Shown piece by piece: positions 53,563-62,269 of a stretch of 64,000 bases of DNA (positions are counted from its first letter, which is position 1; each line of letters opens with the position of its first letter). The stretch comes from Desulfovibrio sp. GTDB taxonomy: Bacteria > Desulfobacterota > Desulfovibrionia > Desulfovibrionales > Desulfovibrionaceae. The stretch lies in the NCBI RefSeq assembly GCF_034006445.1, contig NZ_JAVESS010000001.1, positions 1 through 64,000 of the forward strand, written 5' to 3'. The position numbers and the translations under genes were made by a program. Below the pieces are notes generated by a model. The model made no database searches, was not told where the DNA came from, and saw nothing but the letters and a program-made list of their open reading frames with translations.

Positions 53563-53713
53563 AGACCAGATTAACTTTGAAATGCTTCACATTTCAAAGT
53601 TTTCATTCAGCCGGAAAATGCGATTTGCGGCTGAATCTACGCCACGTTGTGGCGGGCTGCACTCTTGTGCAGCGATAGAGCATGTAAGCTTTTTCAAAGC
53701 TACAATGCTCTAT
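53563..53713 (-). repeat. Hairpin-array repeat, family B
   Basis: On the minus strand the five hairpins are in the same order as at 13557: AGAGCATTGTAGC...GCTTACATGCTCT, GCTGCACAAGAGTGCAGC, CGCCACAACGTGGC, TTCAGCC...GGCTGAA and AACTTTGAAATG...CATTTCAAAGTT, then AATCTGGTCTGG. It lies upstream of the hydrogenase operon. Confidence 0.8.
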
Positions 53714-53889
53714 GTCATAAAAGCTACTGTTAAGGTTATAGTTCGACTTGCCCAAAGGCAAGAGAAAAATAATATTACGCACTTGCGATCACAATTGCCG
53801 ATTTATATGAGAGCATAATACATAAAAATAAACAAATAATTAAATATAGATATGTAGATATGTGCGATGTGATCTGGTGTTTGCGGCGC
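53714..53889. other. AT-rich spacer
   Basis: Strongly AT-rich from about 53715 to 53870; no gene, no clear signals apart from the terminator that follows. Confidence 0.5.
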
Positions 53890-53916
53890 AAAAAAAGGGG
53901 GGCCAAAGCCCCCCTC
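53890..53916 (-). terminator. Rho-independent terminator of the DsrMK-like operon
   Basis: On the minus strand AGGGGGGC and GCCCCCCT-type arms around TTTG, then seven T residues. Confidence 0.88.
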
Positions 53917-53967
53917 TGATCAACGCAGGCACGTGTGGCTGCCTGTGGCGTCCCCCCATTCAGGGTA

Positions 53968-55572
53968 TTAATCTTCAGCGCCTTCTTCACCTTCAAACTT
54001 GATGAAGCCGGGCTCCACGTTGGTCATGGCGTTGACAATCAATTCCACCAGACCGCCGTAGGCGAAGTTGTTCTTGGTATACAGATCGTTGTGCTCAAGG
54101 ATTTCGCGAATCTGGCCCTTGCAGTTGGAGCAGGGGGCGCAGATGTACTTACGGGTTTCGGGGCCAAGGCAATCCTTGAAGGCTTCGGCGATCTGCCACA
54201 TCTTTTTGCGGCCAGAGATGTTGCCGCGCCATTGTTCGATGTTGTTGCGCGTCATGATGGCAAAGCCGGAACCGCCGCCGCAGCAGTAGTTGTCCACGCC
54301 GTGGTGGGGCATTTCACGGAACTGGGGCGCGATCTTGCGGATGATTTCGCGCTGGGGCTCAACAATGCCCATGAGGCGCACCACGTTGCAGGGGTCGTGC
54401 AGGGTAACGGGAAAGTTATTGCGCGAGGGGTCAAGCTTGAGGCGGCCGCTCATGACAATGTCGCGCAGGGTGACATAGCAGCTTTCGCGCGGCACCTGGT
54501 ATTCAAAGGGAATGACGCGGTCGGCAATAACCGTCAGGGCTTTGTGGGCATGGCCGCATTCGCCAATGACGATCTTTTTCACGCCCAGTTCCTTGGCGGC
54601 CATCATGTGCTGCAGGGCGATGCGGGCGGTCTGGGCGTCGTCATAGAACACGCCGTAGTTCACGCCGTCATAGGCCAGTGCCTTGCTGGAAAGCGTCCAT
54701 GACAGGCCCGCTTCCTGAAAGATGAGGGAGAAGGAAGCGATATTTTCTGGCCAGGCCATGATTTCACCGGCATTGTGCAGCAGCATGATGTCCGCGCCCT
54801 GCACGTCAAAGGGCGTATGGATGCCCACGCCGGTGATTTCCGTGTAGTCTTCGTCGATGAATTCGACGTTTTCTTTGACCACTTCAGGCGTCATGCCCGT
54901 GGAGGAACCGGCCTTCATGTGGTTCATAGTGCCGCGTTCGTGCAGTTCGCGGGGGTAGATGCCCATTTCCTGGCTGAACAGCTTGCGGATTTCGCGGGCC
55001 AGCAGGCCGTTGTCAACGCCGATGGGACAGGTCTGGGCGCAGCGGCGGCACAGGTTGCAGCGGTAGGCCAGTTCGCCCAGGCGCGCCACGGTCTTCCAGT
55101 TCAGGTCCATGTCGCCGTAGCGCCATTTGGCCAGAGGTTCCTTCTTCACATACTGCTTGTAGATGCGGCGGAAGATTTCGGAACGGAAGTTGGGGCGGTA
55201 CATTTCATTTTCGCCCGACATTTCATAGAGATGGCAGGCCTCGGAGCAAGAGTTGCACTGGGCGCAGTAGTCCATGCTGGTTTCAAGCATGGGCAGGAAG
55301 GTCCAGTTGTTTTCCTTGGTGAACAGCTTGCGCATGCCGGAAAGGAACTTGTTGACCAGCTCTTCCTCTTCTTCACGGCTCTTGGGCTTGGGGATGTTCA
55401 GCACACTGACTTCATCAAGAATACAGGCCGTGTTTTCCTTCTGCTCATCGGTGAAGGGCTTCCAGGGCATGGTATGCATATCCACAGCCAGTTCGGGGAT
55501 TTCCTTCAGGTCAATGCTGACCATCTGCCCCTCGACGGTGGAAACGTCGGTCAAACGGAGGTTGTCTTTCAT
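53968..55572 (-). CDS. CCG-domain Fe-S protein, DsrK/HdrD-like
   Basis: 534 residues. Two [4Fe-4S] motifs CAQCNSCSEAC and CNLCRRCAQTCPIG in the first half, and two cysteine-rich CCG-type regions in the second (HDPCNVVRLMG with CCGGGSGF; CAPCSNCKG). This is the design of HdrD and DsrK, where the CCG site holds a special [4Fe-4S] cluster that reduces disulfide-type substrates. It is cytoplasmic. The gene follows the cytochrome b gene by 14 bases and ends in a terminator, so the unit has only these two subunits. The natural electron acceptor is not known. Confidence 0.9.
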   Translation of the reverse strand: MKDNLRLTDVSTVEGQMVSIDLKEIPELAVDMHTMPWKPFTDEQKENTACILDEVSVLNIPKPKSREEEEELVNKFLSGMRKLFTKENNWTFLPMLETSMDYCAQCNSCSEACHLYEMSGENEMYRPNFRSEIFRRIYKQYVKKEPLAKWRYGDMDLNWKTVARLGELAYRCNLCRRCAQTCPIGVDNGLLAREIRKLFSQEMGIYPRELHERGTMNHMKAGSSTGMTPEVVKENVEFIDEDYTEITGVGIHTPFDVQGADIMLLHNAGEIMAWPENIASFSLIFQEAGLSWTLSSKALAYDGVNYGVFYDDAQTARIALQHMMAAKELGVKKIVIGECGHAHKALTVIADRVIPFEYQVPRESCYVTLRDIVMSGRLKLDPSRNNFPVTLHDPCNVVRLMGIVEPQREIIRKIAPQFREMPHHGVDNYCCGGGSGFAIMTRNNIEQWRGNISGRKKMWQIAEAFKDCLGPETRKYICAPCSNCKGQIREILEHNDLYTKNNFAYGGLVELIVNAMTNVEPGFIKFEGEEGAED

Positions 55573-55586
55573 GTCTGAAACTCTCC

Positions 55587-56522
55587 CTAGTCTTCTTTCT
55601 TTTCTGTGGGGTTGGTCGTGGCGACGTCTACCCAGCTCTTGGGGGCGCCATCACCTGAGATATGCTTGGCCGACCAGGTCACATTGAACTTGAGGGCCTC
55701 AAGGATTTTCTGCTTGTTCTTCTCGCTGTAGCTGGTGGGCTCATCGCCCCAACGAATGTCATGATAGGTGAAGTACTTCATGAAAACGTGCCCCATGTGC
55801 GTCATGGGAATCCAGATGAGCAGGAAAAAGCCCACCAGCAGGTGCAGGCTGAACAGCATGCTGGTCTGCGGGGCGAAGTTGAGGGTAATCAGGTTGTAGA
55901 TAAAGGTGCGGGCCAGTTCGAAATACGAGGGAGAGAAAGCCCAGGCGGCCAGGCCAAGAAGGCCGAAAACAATGAAAATGACCAGGTTGAAGTAATGTTC
56001 GGGCGTGCTGTAGCGGCGCAGGCCGTCATCATTGCGGCGTCTCTCGATAAGGCCGATACCGCCGATGATGATGCACAACGTGCCGACCAGCACCATGGCG
56101 TTAATGACGTTGCCCACAAAGAGCATCAGTCCGCCCTGCGGGTTCAGGCCAAAAAGCTGGGCAAAGGCAGCGCAAAGCACAATTATCGTGCCGCCCATGA
56201 GCATATACATGCCCACATGGAAGGGATACGAGCGCACCCACAACTTGATGTTGTGCTCAAACGTGGCATGCAGAAAAAGCACTTCAGTGAGCAGTGCCTT
56301 GATGTCGCCCCAATGTGAAATGTGACGCGGCTGGGTCCACCAGTCCTTTTCTTCCATGAAGCTGCCGCCGTAGACGGTTTTGCTGCCTTCATGCGGGACG
56401 GGGTAAAGTTCCCAGCGCACATGCAAGGGGCTGGCGGCCATGTATGACCTGATTTTCAAGTATGCCATGCAAATAAAGCCGGCTACCGCCAAATAGCCCA
56501 AGATGTAAAACAAAATGGTCAT
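55587..56522 (-). CDS. NarI/DsrM-like membrane cytochrome b subunit
   Basis: 311 residues with five membrane segments. Histidines in LHATFEHNIKLWV, RSYPFHVGMYM and, in the last helix pair, LFSLHLLVGFF and PMTHMGHVFMKYF are placed like haem b ligands of NarI/DsrM. The C-terminal 60 residues are cytoplasmic and may bind the Fe-S partner. ACGGGAGA precedes the ATG. It presumably exchanges electrons with menaquinone and the DsrK-like protein. Confidence 0.9.
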   Translation of the reverse strand: MTILFYILGYLAVAGFICMAYLKIRSYMAASPLHVRWELYPVPHEGSKTVYGGSFMEEKDWWTQPRHISHWGDIKALLTEVLFLHATFEHNIKLWVRSYPFHVGMYMLMGGTIIVLCAAFAQLFGLNPQGGLMLFVGNVINAMVLVGTLCIIIGGIGLIERRRNDDGLRRYSTPEHYFNLVIFIVFGLLGLAAWAFSPSYFELARTFIYNLITLNFAPQTSMLFSLHLLVGFFLLIWIPMTHMGHVFMKYFTYHDIRWGDEPTSYSEKNKQKILEALKFNVTWSAKHISGDGAPKSWVDVATTNPTEKKED

Positions 56523-57813
56523 GCGTTTTCTCCCGTAGGGTCAAGATGCCGCTGAAACGTGGGTTCGACGGGCCCGGCCCGGCCGTGCGCCGCTAAAAGC
56601 CCGGCATGCGTCTGCTTGCCTGCAACCTCTCCTTAAAAGGTACCGGGTATGCGATTATGGCGGATAGCCTCTAGTGAGAACTGATCACAATAAGCCATGA
56701 AGTCAAGTTGCCCGGTGGCACTCCTGATACCTTAAATATAAAAAAATGCAAAGATTTCAGAAGGATTCATCATGACAATTTTAATCAAGATTAAGATAAT
56801 TTTATTTAAGTAAATCAACAAGATTAAGCGTAAAAAACGGTTTTACGCAAGTGAAAAATTTTTTTTCTGCGGTAATTGTGAAAGTGCCTGCGATAGAAGC
56901 AATCTGACTGCTGAAATTGTACTAAAAAACTATGTAATAAGCTGAATGAATGAACAGTCTATGTAAATTGCTAGGCAATAGAGTCGGTTAAAGAGACGGG
57001 ATTAACAAAGCATTGAAGTAAGAAAAGACAACAGGCAATAATAATCAATGTGTATAGAGGGTTGGCAAAATGGCTCTGCAATGTGCGCATGCGGAAAGCG
57101 GGGTGTCAGACGGGCAGTCGTCACTGGCTGCGAAGGGGGCAGATCAATAGGCAGCCGCACGTGGGGACGGGAAAACAGGCAGAATGGCAGACTTGGGGAG
57201 TCCCTGCCGGAGGGTCATAGAACAATAGGTTTTCACGAAGAAACAGCGGAGGCTGACCATATAAGGGGGCGAAACGACAGGAAGGCAGGATCGGGAGGGA
57301 TGGCGCTCAGGGGCGGGCATTTCAGCACGATGCCCGTACTCAAGGGATGGCGGAACGGCAGGAATGCTGGAGGTCAGACGGGAAAGCCGACTGATGCGCG
57401 GGGCGAGTGCTGCCGGAGTGCAGCCAGTTCCACGTTGATGGCTCGACGGGGGTGGGCGCTGGTCTCTCCAGCCACAGTGCCCGTGCTGGCTACAAGCTCA
57501 ATGGTGCGCGGACGGGGGCTGGCTGCAGGCGTGAACTCGCTGGGGCGGCGGTAAACGCCTTTGGGGCGGAGGTAAACGCCTTGAGGACGTACCATAGTCA
57601 TTGAGAAAAAGTATTCTCAGCGAATGGTTATGACTGAAGAATGTTGCCTCAACGGGCAGGGCTTCTGAAACTGCTGCTACGTACTCCAGCGCCCCAGTGC
57701 GCCCTAAAGCGCCCCAGTGCGCCCCAGCGCTTTCAAGTGCGCCCAACGTCTGCCCAGACGCTCGTTGGGTTCAACGCCCGCGAAAGGGCATGAAAGAGGC
57801 AGGCCCTCGTTGG
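56523..57813. other. 1.3-kb intergenic region, AT-rich then G-rich, no gene seen
   Basis: 56690-57050 is AT-rich and probably holds the promoter of the DsrMK-like operon. 57050-57760 is G-rich and low in complexity on the plus strand, with short repeats: GGGGCGG(C/A)GGTAAACGCCTT twice near 57541-57585, and GCGCCCCAGTGCGCCC variants near 57690-57730. Open frames of up to 168 codons lack ribosome sites and family resemblance. Confidence 0.55.
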
Positions 57814-58230
57814 TCAAAGCAAAAGGCGGTCATCGTGCATGAGGTCACGAAGGGTAATGGATTCAAACACGCCATCGAGCGTAGCTTGCAGGCTTTCCCA
57901 GGCCTTGCGCACTTCGCAGGCGTCAAAGCGTGAACAGTTGCCAGGTTTTTCAAGGCAGCCGCTCAACTCAATGCCCCCTTCCATCAGACGGACTATACAA
58001 CCAAAAGTAAGATCTTCAGGCTTGCGCATAAGGATATGCCCACCCTTGGCGCCGCGAACGCTGCCTGTAATGCCCGCCAGCCGCAGCTGGCGCAAAATTT
58101 GTTCAATAAACTGAGAGCTGATGCCAGTTTTGCTTGCGATCAAGCTTGAAGAAACTGGTTTATCAAACCCATTGTTTGCTAAATACAGTAGAATACGAGC
58201 TGCATAGCGCGTTTTGGCTGAAAGCTTCAT
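57814..58230 (-). CDS. Rrf2-family regulator with IscR-type Cys cluster
   Basis: 138 residues. Winged helix start KLSAKTRYAARILLYLA, recognition region SSQFIEQILRQLRLAGI and SVRGAKGGHILMRKPED, then three cysteines in GCLEKPGNCSRFDAC with the spacing seen in IscR/RsrR-type [2Fe-2S] regulators. It likely responds to iron-sulfur or redox state. GGGGGA precedes the ATG. It is divergent from a second Rrf2-family gene that lacks these cysteines. Target genes are unknown; the neighbouring redox operons are candidates. Confidence 0.93.
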   Translation of the reverse strand: MKLSAKTRYAARILLYLANNGFDKPVSSSLIASKTGISSQFIEQILRQLRLAGITGSVRGAKGGHILMRKPEDLTFGCIVRLMEGGIELSGCLEKPGNCSRFDACEVRKAWESLQATLDGVFESITLRDLMHDDRLLL

Positions 58231-58572
58231 TGCGTATCCCCCATGGAGCAGCGGTAAGAGGGGAAATCAAAAGGAACCTATGGCCTCATCACGCTGAGAC
58301 AGAAGTTCGACGTCCGAAACATAAGCGCGTGTGGCAAATAGTAACATCAACATAGCTATTATGATACAAGTTTTTTTAGTTTGTCGTGTAGCTTGAGAAA
58401 TCATTCACAGTTGTTTTCAGCGTCTTGTGCCAAGGGCACGCCTCAAGAAAGGATATGGCAAGTCCGCTTGACGCCCTAAGTGGCTTACGCTAAGAATCAT
58501 GAGTAAAGCAGTCTAAATTAGATGCATCGGGTATCGCTAACTTTATCGCCTCCCGCTAAATAAGGAATAACT
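58231..58572. other. Divergent promoter region between two Rrf2-family genes
   Basis: 342 bases with no gene. Divergent promoters and operators must lie here, but I could not identify a convincing palindrome. Confidence 0.5.
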
Positions 58573-59118
58573 ATGCGTATTTCAACGATGTCCTGTCACG
58601 CACTGCATTTGCTGTTGTGCCTTTCTGAACAAGATCAGCACATGCCGGCATCCGCTTCTGAACTTGCTGCTTGTACGGGCATTTCTGAAAAGTTTGTGCA
58701 GAAAATCATGCGCTTGCTTCAATCCGAGACCATTATCAAGAGCGTACGGGGCATTGCCGGGGGGCACATGCTTGCCCGCAGCCCTGATTCCATAACGCTG
58801 GCTGACATAATCAACGCAGTGGAAGGGGGCATTACCTTGCCCGGCGTCAACAGCGAAGCTCCTGTCGGCAAAGCCGCCTTTGACGTTTGGGACAAGGCCG
58901 CCATGACTTTGCACAACTCTTTGGATGCGGTGACGCTCAGTTCTGTTCGTAAGAGCGCCGGGTTTTCGCCGCGTCAAGCTGCTCATCGCAAACAGGGCCA
59001 TTCAGTCACCAGAAGACCAGAATCAGAACCCGGAGGCACCAATGCAAAAGCATATTCTCTTGGTAGACAGCGATGCCGAAAGCCTAAACAGGATGTCGCA
59101 AGTCTTACGTCAATCTAA
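58573..59118 (+). CDS. Rrf2-family transcriptional regulator without Cys cluster
   Basis: 181 residues. Winged helix (STMSCHALHLLLCLSEQ, SEKFVQKIMRLLQSETII, SVRGIAGGHMLARSPDS) as in the Rrf2 family, but the three Fe-S cysteines are replaced by LPGVNSEAPVGKAAFDVW. The last 40 residues are basic and polar and overlap the next gene by 77 bases. AAGGA precedes the ATG. By position next to a receiver-domain gene and HmcF/HmcE-like genes, it corresponds to the rrf2 gene of the Desulfovibrio vulgaris hmc locus (inference from known gene order). Confidence 0.88.
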   Translation: MRISTMSCHALHLLLCLSEQDQHMPASASELAACTGISEKFVQKIMRLLQSETIIKSVRGIAGGHMLARSPDSITLADIINAVEGGITLPGVNSEAPVGKAAFDVWDKAAMTLHNSLDAVTLSSVRKSAGFSPRQAAHRKQGHSVTRRPESEPGGTNAKAYSLGRQRCRKPKQDVASLTSI

Positions 59119-59398
59119 CTACCAGGTAAGCGTCGCGTCCAGCTGTGACGAAAGCCTTCATCTGGTCAACAGTTGCAAACCGGACTGCATCATCTTTGAT
59201 GTTGAGTTGCAGGGTACTTCGGGCACCATTTTGTACAGTCGCCTGCGCAGGAATTCGCAAACGCGCGATATTCCAGCCATTGTCTGCACAAATGTGGGGC
59301 CGAGGCCCATCTGCTTCGGAACCGGCGTTCCTGTTTTGAGCAAAAACTGCCCAGGTGATGTGCTGCTGGGTGCTGTTTCTGCCGCCGTAGCCTGTTAA
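59042..59398 (+). CDS. Receiver-domain protein, Rrf1-like
   Basis: 118 residues. Receiver fold with DSD at 9-11 in place of the usual acidic pair, phospho-acceptor Asp near 53 in CIIFDVELQGTSG, Thr in VCTN and Lys in LSKNCPGD. No output domain. GGAGG stands before the ATG, inside the preceding Rrf2-family gene, so the two are translationally coupled. In D. vulgaris rrf1 encodes such a receiver next to rrf2 and hmcF. Two hairpins separate it from the convergent HmcF-like gene. Confidence 0.87.
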   Translation: MQKHILLVDSDAESLNRMSQVLRQSNYQVSVASSCDESLHLVNSCKPDCIIFDVELQGTSGTILYSRLRRNSQTRDIPAIVCTNVGPRPICFGTGVPVLSKNCPGDVLLGAVSAAVAC

Positions 59399-59475
59399 CG
59401 CGCGGCCCCCGCACTGCTTGAAGATTGGGGCCAGCATCGGCCTTTGTGTGCGGCATGGCTGCTTGGAATTTTTTT

Positions 59476-59509
59476 GTTGGCCGGGCAATGGGATTGTTGC
59501 CCGGCCAAC
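59476..59509. terminator. 13-bp perfect inverted repeat behind the Rrf1-like gene
   Basis: GTTGGCCGGGCAA and TTGCCCGGCCAAC with an eight-base loop. A T run precedes it on the plus strand. Probably one of two terminators between convergent operons. Confidence 0.7.
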
Positions 59510-59531
59510 GGGCTTAGGTGTGCCCTTGCAA

Positions 59532-59575
59532 AGCAGAACGGCGGTCGGCAAAGGACAAAGCGACGCCGTTCTGCT
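59532..59575. terminator. 12-bp perfect inverted repeat behind the HmcF-like gene
   Basis: AGCAGAACGGCG and CGCCGTTCTGCT with a 20-base loop, followed by GATTTT on the plus strand. It adjoins the stop of the HmcF-like gene. Confidence 0.65.
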
Positions 59576-59584
59576 GATTTTGCC

Positions 59585-60973
59585 TTACTCCAGTTCGTTA
59601 TGCCGGATGTGCGGCGGCACGATGATCATTTCTGCCAGCAGGGGCTTCAAGAAAGACCATTTGATCTTGTGTTCTTCATACACTTCCATCATATCGCGGA
59701 TGGCGTCCCAGCAGTTATGGCAGGGGGTGATAACCAGTTCCGCGCCGGTGGCCTTGATCTGGTCCAGCTTGTTTTTGAGCCCCACGTTGCGTTCCTGGCG
59801 ATATTTGCCAATGCCGTTAAGGCCGCCCCCGCCCCCGCAACAGAAGTTATGGTCGCTCTTGGGGTCCATCTCTCTGAAATCTTCAGCAATATAGCTCAGG
59901 ATTTCACGTGTGGCGCTGCCAAGGCCATGGTTGCGCACATAGTTGCAAGAGTCTTGCAACGTGCAGGGAACCTTGATTTTCTTCGCGGGATCAATCTTGA
60001 GTTTGCCTGTGCGCAGCATTTCTGCCACCCACTCCACATAGTGCATGAAGCGCACCGGCGGATCTCCGCTTTCACGTCCGGCCCAATAGGGGCCTTCAAC
60101 CACGGTGGCGCGGTGGGCATGGCCGCATTCCGTTCCCACAACAACCTTGGGTTTGAGGCGGTCCACAGCGGCATAGATGCGCTTGACATTTTGCGCGCAG
60201 CCTTCCCAGTCGCCTGCGAACATGCTCAACGAGGTGTTTTCCCAGCCTTCGCTGGGTACCGTCCAGTTGGTATCGGTCACGCTGAAGAGAATCGCGGCCA
60301 GGGCGATGTCTTCAGGATAGTGCTTTACCTCACGGGCGTTAAGAACGTACATGACGTCGGCATTTTCTTTTTCCACAGGGATTTCAAGATCAGGCCATTC
60401 TTCCTGCTGCTCTTCCACCATCCATTCGCAGGTTTCCAGCCAGTCTTCTTCGGTCACGTCCATCTGCGCGCCGTACACGCGGTGCATGCCGGAACCGATC
60501 TTCATTTCCCAGGGAATAAAGCCGTGCTTGAACAGTATGCCGCGCAGGTAGCTGAACATGACGCCCGTGTCTATGCCATGGGGGCAATAGACGCTGCAGC
60601 GGTTGCAACAGGTGCACTTGCCCCAGGCAGCGTCCATGCACTTGATCATGAATTCGGTGTCAACCTTGCCCTTGCGGCGCAATAGTTCGCCCAGGGTGGC
60701 CTGTATCTTGTATGACGGAATCTGTGTGGGATCATTGTTATTGGTTCTGTAGAAAAAGCAGCTGTCCGCACACATGGCGCAATGCGCACAGACACTAAGC
60801 CATGTGCGGGTGCGCGATTTACAGGTCTGTTCAAGATCGCGGGCCAGGGCTGCCTGGTCCACTTTCATTTCCTTCATCTGGCTATAATATTGCGCCCCGG
60901 CCTTGTCCTTCAGCAGTTCAAGAATGCCTTCTTTGGTGGTGACTGGGGTAGGGGTGCAAAGCAATTCGGACAT
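59585..60973 (-). CDS. HmcF-like CCG-domain Fe-S protein
   Basis: 462 residues. Two [4Fe-4S] motifs [11 protein letters not shown] and [14 protein letters not shown], then CCG-type motifs [10 protein letters not shown] with [10 protein letters not shown] and TPCHNCWD. Length and layout are those of HmcF (about 461 residues) of the Desulfovibrio high-molecular-weight cytochrome complex, an HdrD-like cytoplasmic subunit. AAGGAG precedes the ATG. It is encoded after the HmcE-like cytochrome b and a trihaem cytochrome c; the other Hmc subunits are not present next to it. Alternative: a TmcB-type subunit. Confidence 0.9.
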   Translation of the reverse strand: MSELLCTPTPVTTKEGILELLKDKAGAQYYSQMKEMKVDQAALARDLEQTCKSRTRTWLSVCAHCAMCADSCFFYRTNNNDPTQIPSYKIQATLGELLRRKGKVDTEFMIKCMDAAWGKCTCCNRCSVYCPHGIDTGVMFSYLRGILFKHGFIPWEMKIGSGMHRVYGAQMDVTEEDWLETCEWMVEEQQEEWPDLEIPVEKENADVMYVLNAREVKHYPEDIALAAILFSVTDTNWTVPSEGWENTSLSMFAGDWEGCAQNVKRIYAAVDRLKPKVVVGTECGHAHRATVVEGPYWAGRESGDPPVRFMHYVEWVAEMLRTGKLKIDPAKKIKVPCTLQDSCNYVRNHGLGSATREILSYIAEDFREMDPKSDHNFCCGGGGGLNGIGKYRQERNVGLKNKLDQIKATGAELVITPCHNCWDAIRDMMEVYEEHKIKWSFLKPLLAEMIIVPPHIRHNELE

Positions 60974-61017
60974 AATCCGCTCCTTTCAGACGAAAAAATA
61001 ATGATACAGGTTCCCGC

Positions 61018-61698
61018 TTACCAGGGAAAAGCGCCGCCGCGGGTGGCTCCGCCCCTTTTGATGGCGAAGTCCATGCCGATCTGGGCACGTGACATGAAGA
61101 AGAGAACTATGTGCGAAAGCTTGGTAAAGGGAGCCAGTATAAGGAAAAGCTCACCGCTCAAAACGTGCGCCAGCATCCAGCTTTGATAGGCGGACATGTC
61201 CAGCCGCGCCATAAGCCCGGTGGCAAAGGGCAGAAATGTCAGAAGCAGTATGAGCCAGTCCCCGCCGTTGCTGAGTTGGCGCAGTGCAGGCGAAATCATG
61301 CGGCGTATGGCCAGCAGAACGATGGCCACAATGCTCATGACGGAAAAAATGTCGGCCAGGGTGCCGGGCAGCGAAGGCAGTGTTATGCCGACATAGCGCT
61401 CAAGCAGCACGGTATGGCCAAGCAGAAAGAACGGAACGAGCACGGCACCAAAGTGCAGAAGAAAAAATAAAACAGCGGCTACAGGCTGTGTTCTCCAGCC
61501 ATCGGTTCCACCAGGGATCAGCCATTTGAAGATTGACGCAAAGATGCCTGCGATGGAGCGGTTGGCATGGTACCGGTAGGCCACGCGTTCAAGGCGCCAG
61601 TCCAGGCCGTTTACGTACCAGAAAACGCGGGCCAGCATGCCGACCACAAAGATCACGAGTGAAATGACAAAAAGGGGTCCGGTAATAAAATCAACCAT
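61018..61698 (-). CDS. HmcE-like membrane cytochrome b subunit
   Basis: 226 residues with five membrane segments, the length of HmcE/TmcC-type subunits. Histidines LLHFGAVLVPFFLLGHTVLL (third segment area) and AHVLSGELFLILAPFTKLSH fit haem b ligation in the NarI-like group. AGGAGG precedes the ATG. It connects the trihaem cytochrome c side with the HmcF-like subunit across the membrane. Confidence 0.9.
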   Translation of the reverse strand: MVDFITGPLFVISLVIFVVGMLARVFWYVNGLDWRLERVAYRYHANRSIAGIFASIFKWLIPGGTDGWRTQPVAAVLFFLLHFGAVLVPFFLLGHTVLLERYVGITLPSLPGTLADIFSVMSIVAIVLLAIRRMISPALRQLSNGGDWLILLLTFLPFATGLMARLDMSAYQSWMLAHVLSGELFLILAPFTKLSHIVLFFMSRAQIGMDFAIKRGGATRGGAFPW

Positions 61699-61744
61699 CT
61701 GATTTTGCCTCCTACTTTCTTTCTACCTTGTACGTGACAGCCAG

Positions 61745-62149
61745 TTACTTATTGGCGGCATTCTCAGATGCAATGCGCTCGCTATGACAGGTCCGGCAGT
61801 CCACAAGGCGGGGCCCCTTGGCAAGTTTGACGTGACATTCGGTACAGGTAGCGTGCAGATAGTCCATCTGTTTGCTTGGAGCGACGTTTCTGACGTTTCC
61901 GAACGATTCGGCTAGGCCTTCGTCCGTCATCTGGTGGCAGGCTGTGCAGTCCTGCCCTTTGTCTGCCAGATAGGCTATGTGTTGATCGTGTGTGAAGAAG
62001 ACCGGCGGCATTTTTTTGGCACTGAAAGGCGGGTAGGTGAAGGGGATGCGCTCCTCACCGTATGCTTCGCCCGAAGACAGCACCAAGCCGAAGGTCAAAA
62101 ACAACAGGCAGGGGAGAGTGATCCAGAGTCCGATGTGTTTTTCCTGCAT
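61745..62149 (-). CDS. Trihaem cytochrome c, membrane-anchored or exported
   Basis: 134 residues. N-terminal hydrophobic segment (IGLWITLPCLLFLTFGLVL), then three haem-binding motifs CTACH, CTECH and CRTCH. FFTHDQHIAYL supplies histidines placed like axial ligands of class III cytochromes c, and LHATC a further one. A typical TmcA or cytochrome c3 has four haems; DsrJ has three but a different ligand set. AAGGATT precedes the ATG. It is the first gene of the operon with the HmcE- and HmcF-like genes, so it likely is the periplasmic electron-entry subunit. Confidence 0.92.
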   Translation of the reverse strand: MQEKHIGLWITLPCLLFLTFGLVLSSGEAYGEERIPFTYPPFSAKKMPPVFFTHDQHIAYLADKGQDCTACHQMTDEGLAESFGNVRNVAPSKQMDYLHATCTECHVKLAKGPRLVDCRTCHSERIASENAANK

Positions 62150-62221
62150 GGTGAATCCTTACTTCCTGGCATAATCCTAATGATGTTGCCCCGGTATAAA
62201 CCAGGCCGGCGCAAATTATAA

Positions 62222-62252
62222 GGAAATCCCGAGCCCATGCATCGGGATTTCC
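62222..62252. terminator. 11-bp perfect inverted repeat
   Basis: GGAAATCCCGA and TCGGGATTTCC with a nine-base loop, between the cytochrome c gene and the small gene upstream of it. It may end the transcript of the latter. Confidence 0.6.
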
Positions 62253-62269
62253 CCTGGTTTTGTGCTTAT

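Noticed and set aside
57048..57554. 168-codon open frame in the G-rich region
   Set aside because: Low-complexity composition, no ribosome site and no family likeness.
59444..60685. 413-codon open frame on the plus strand
   Set aside because: Antisense to the HmcF-like gene, which has complete Fe-S motifs.
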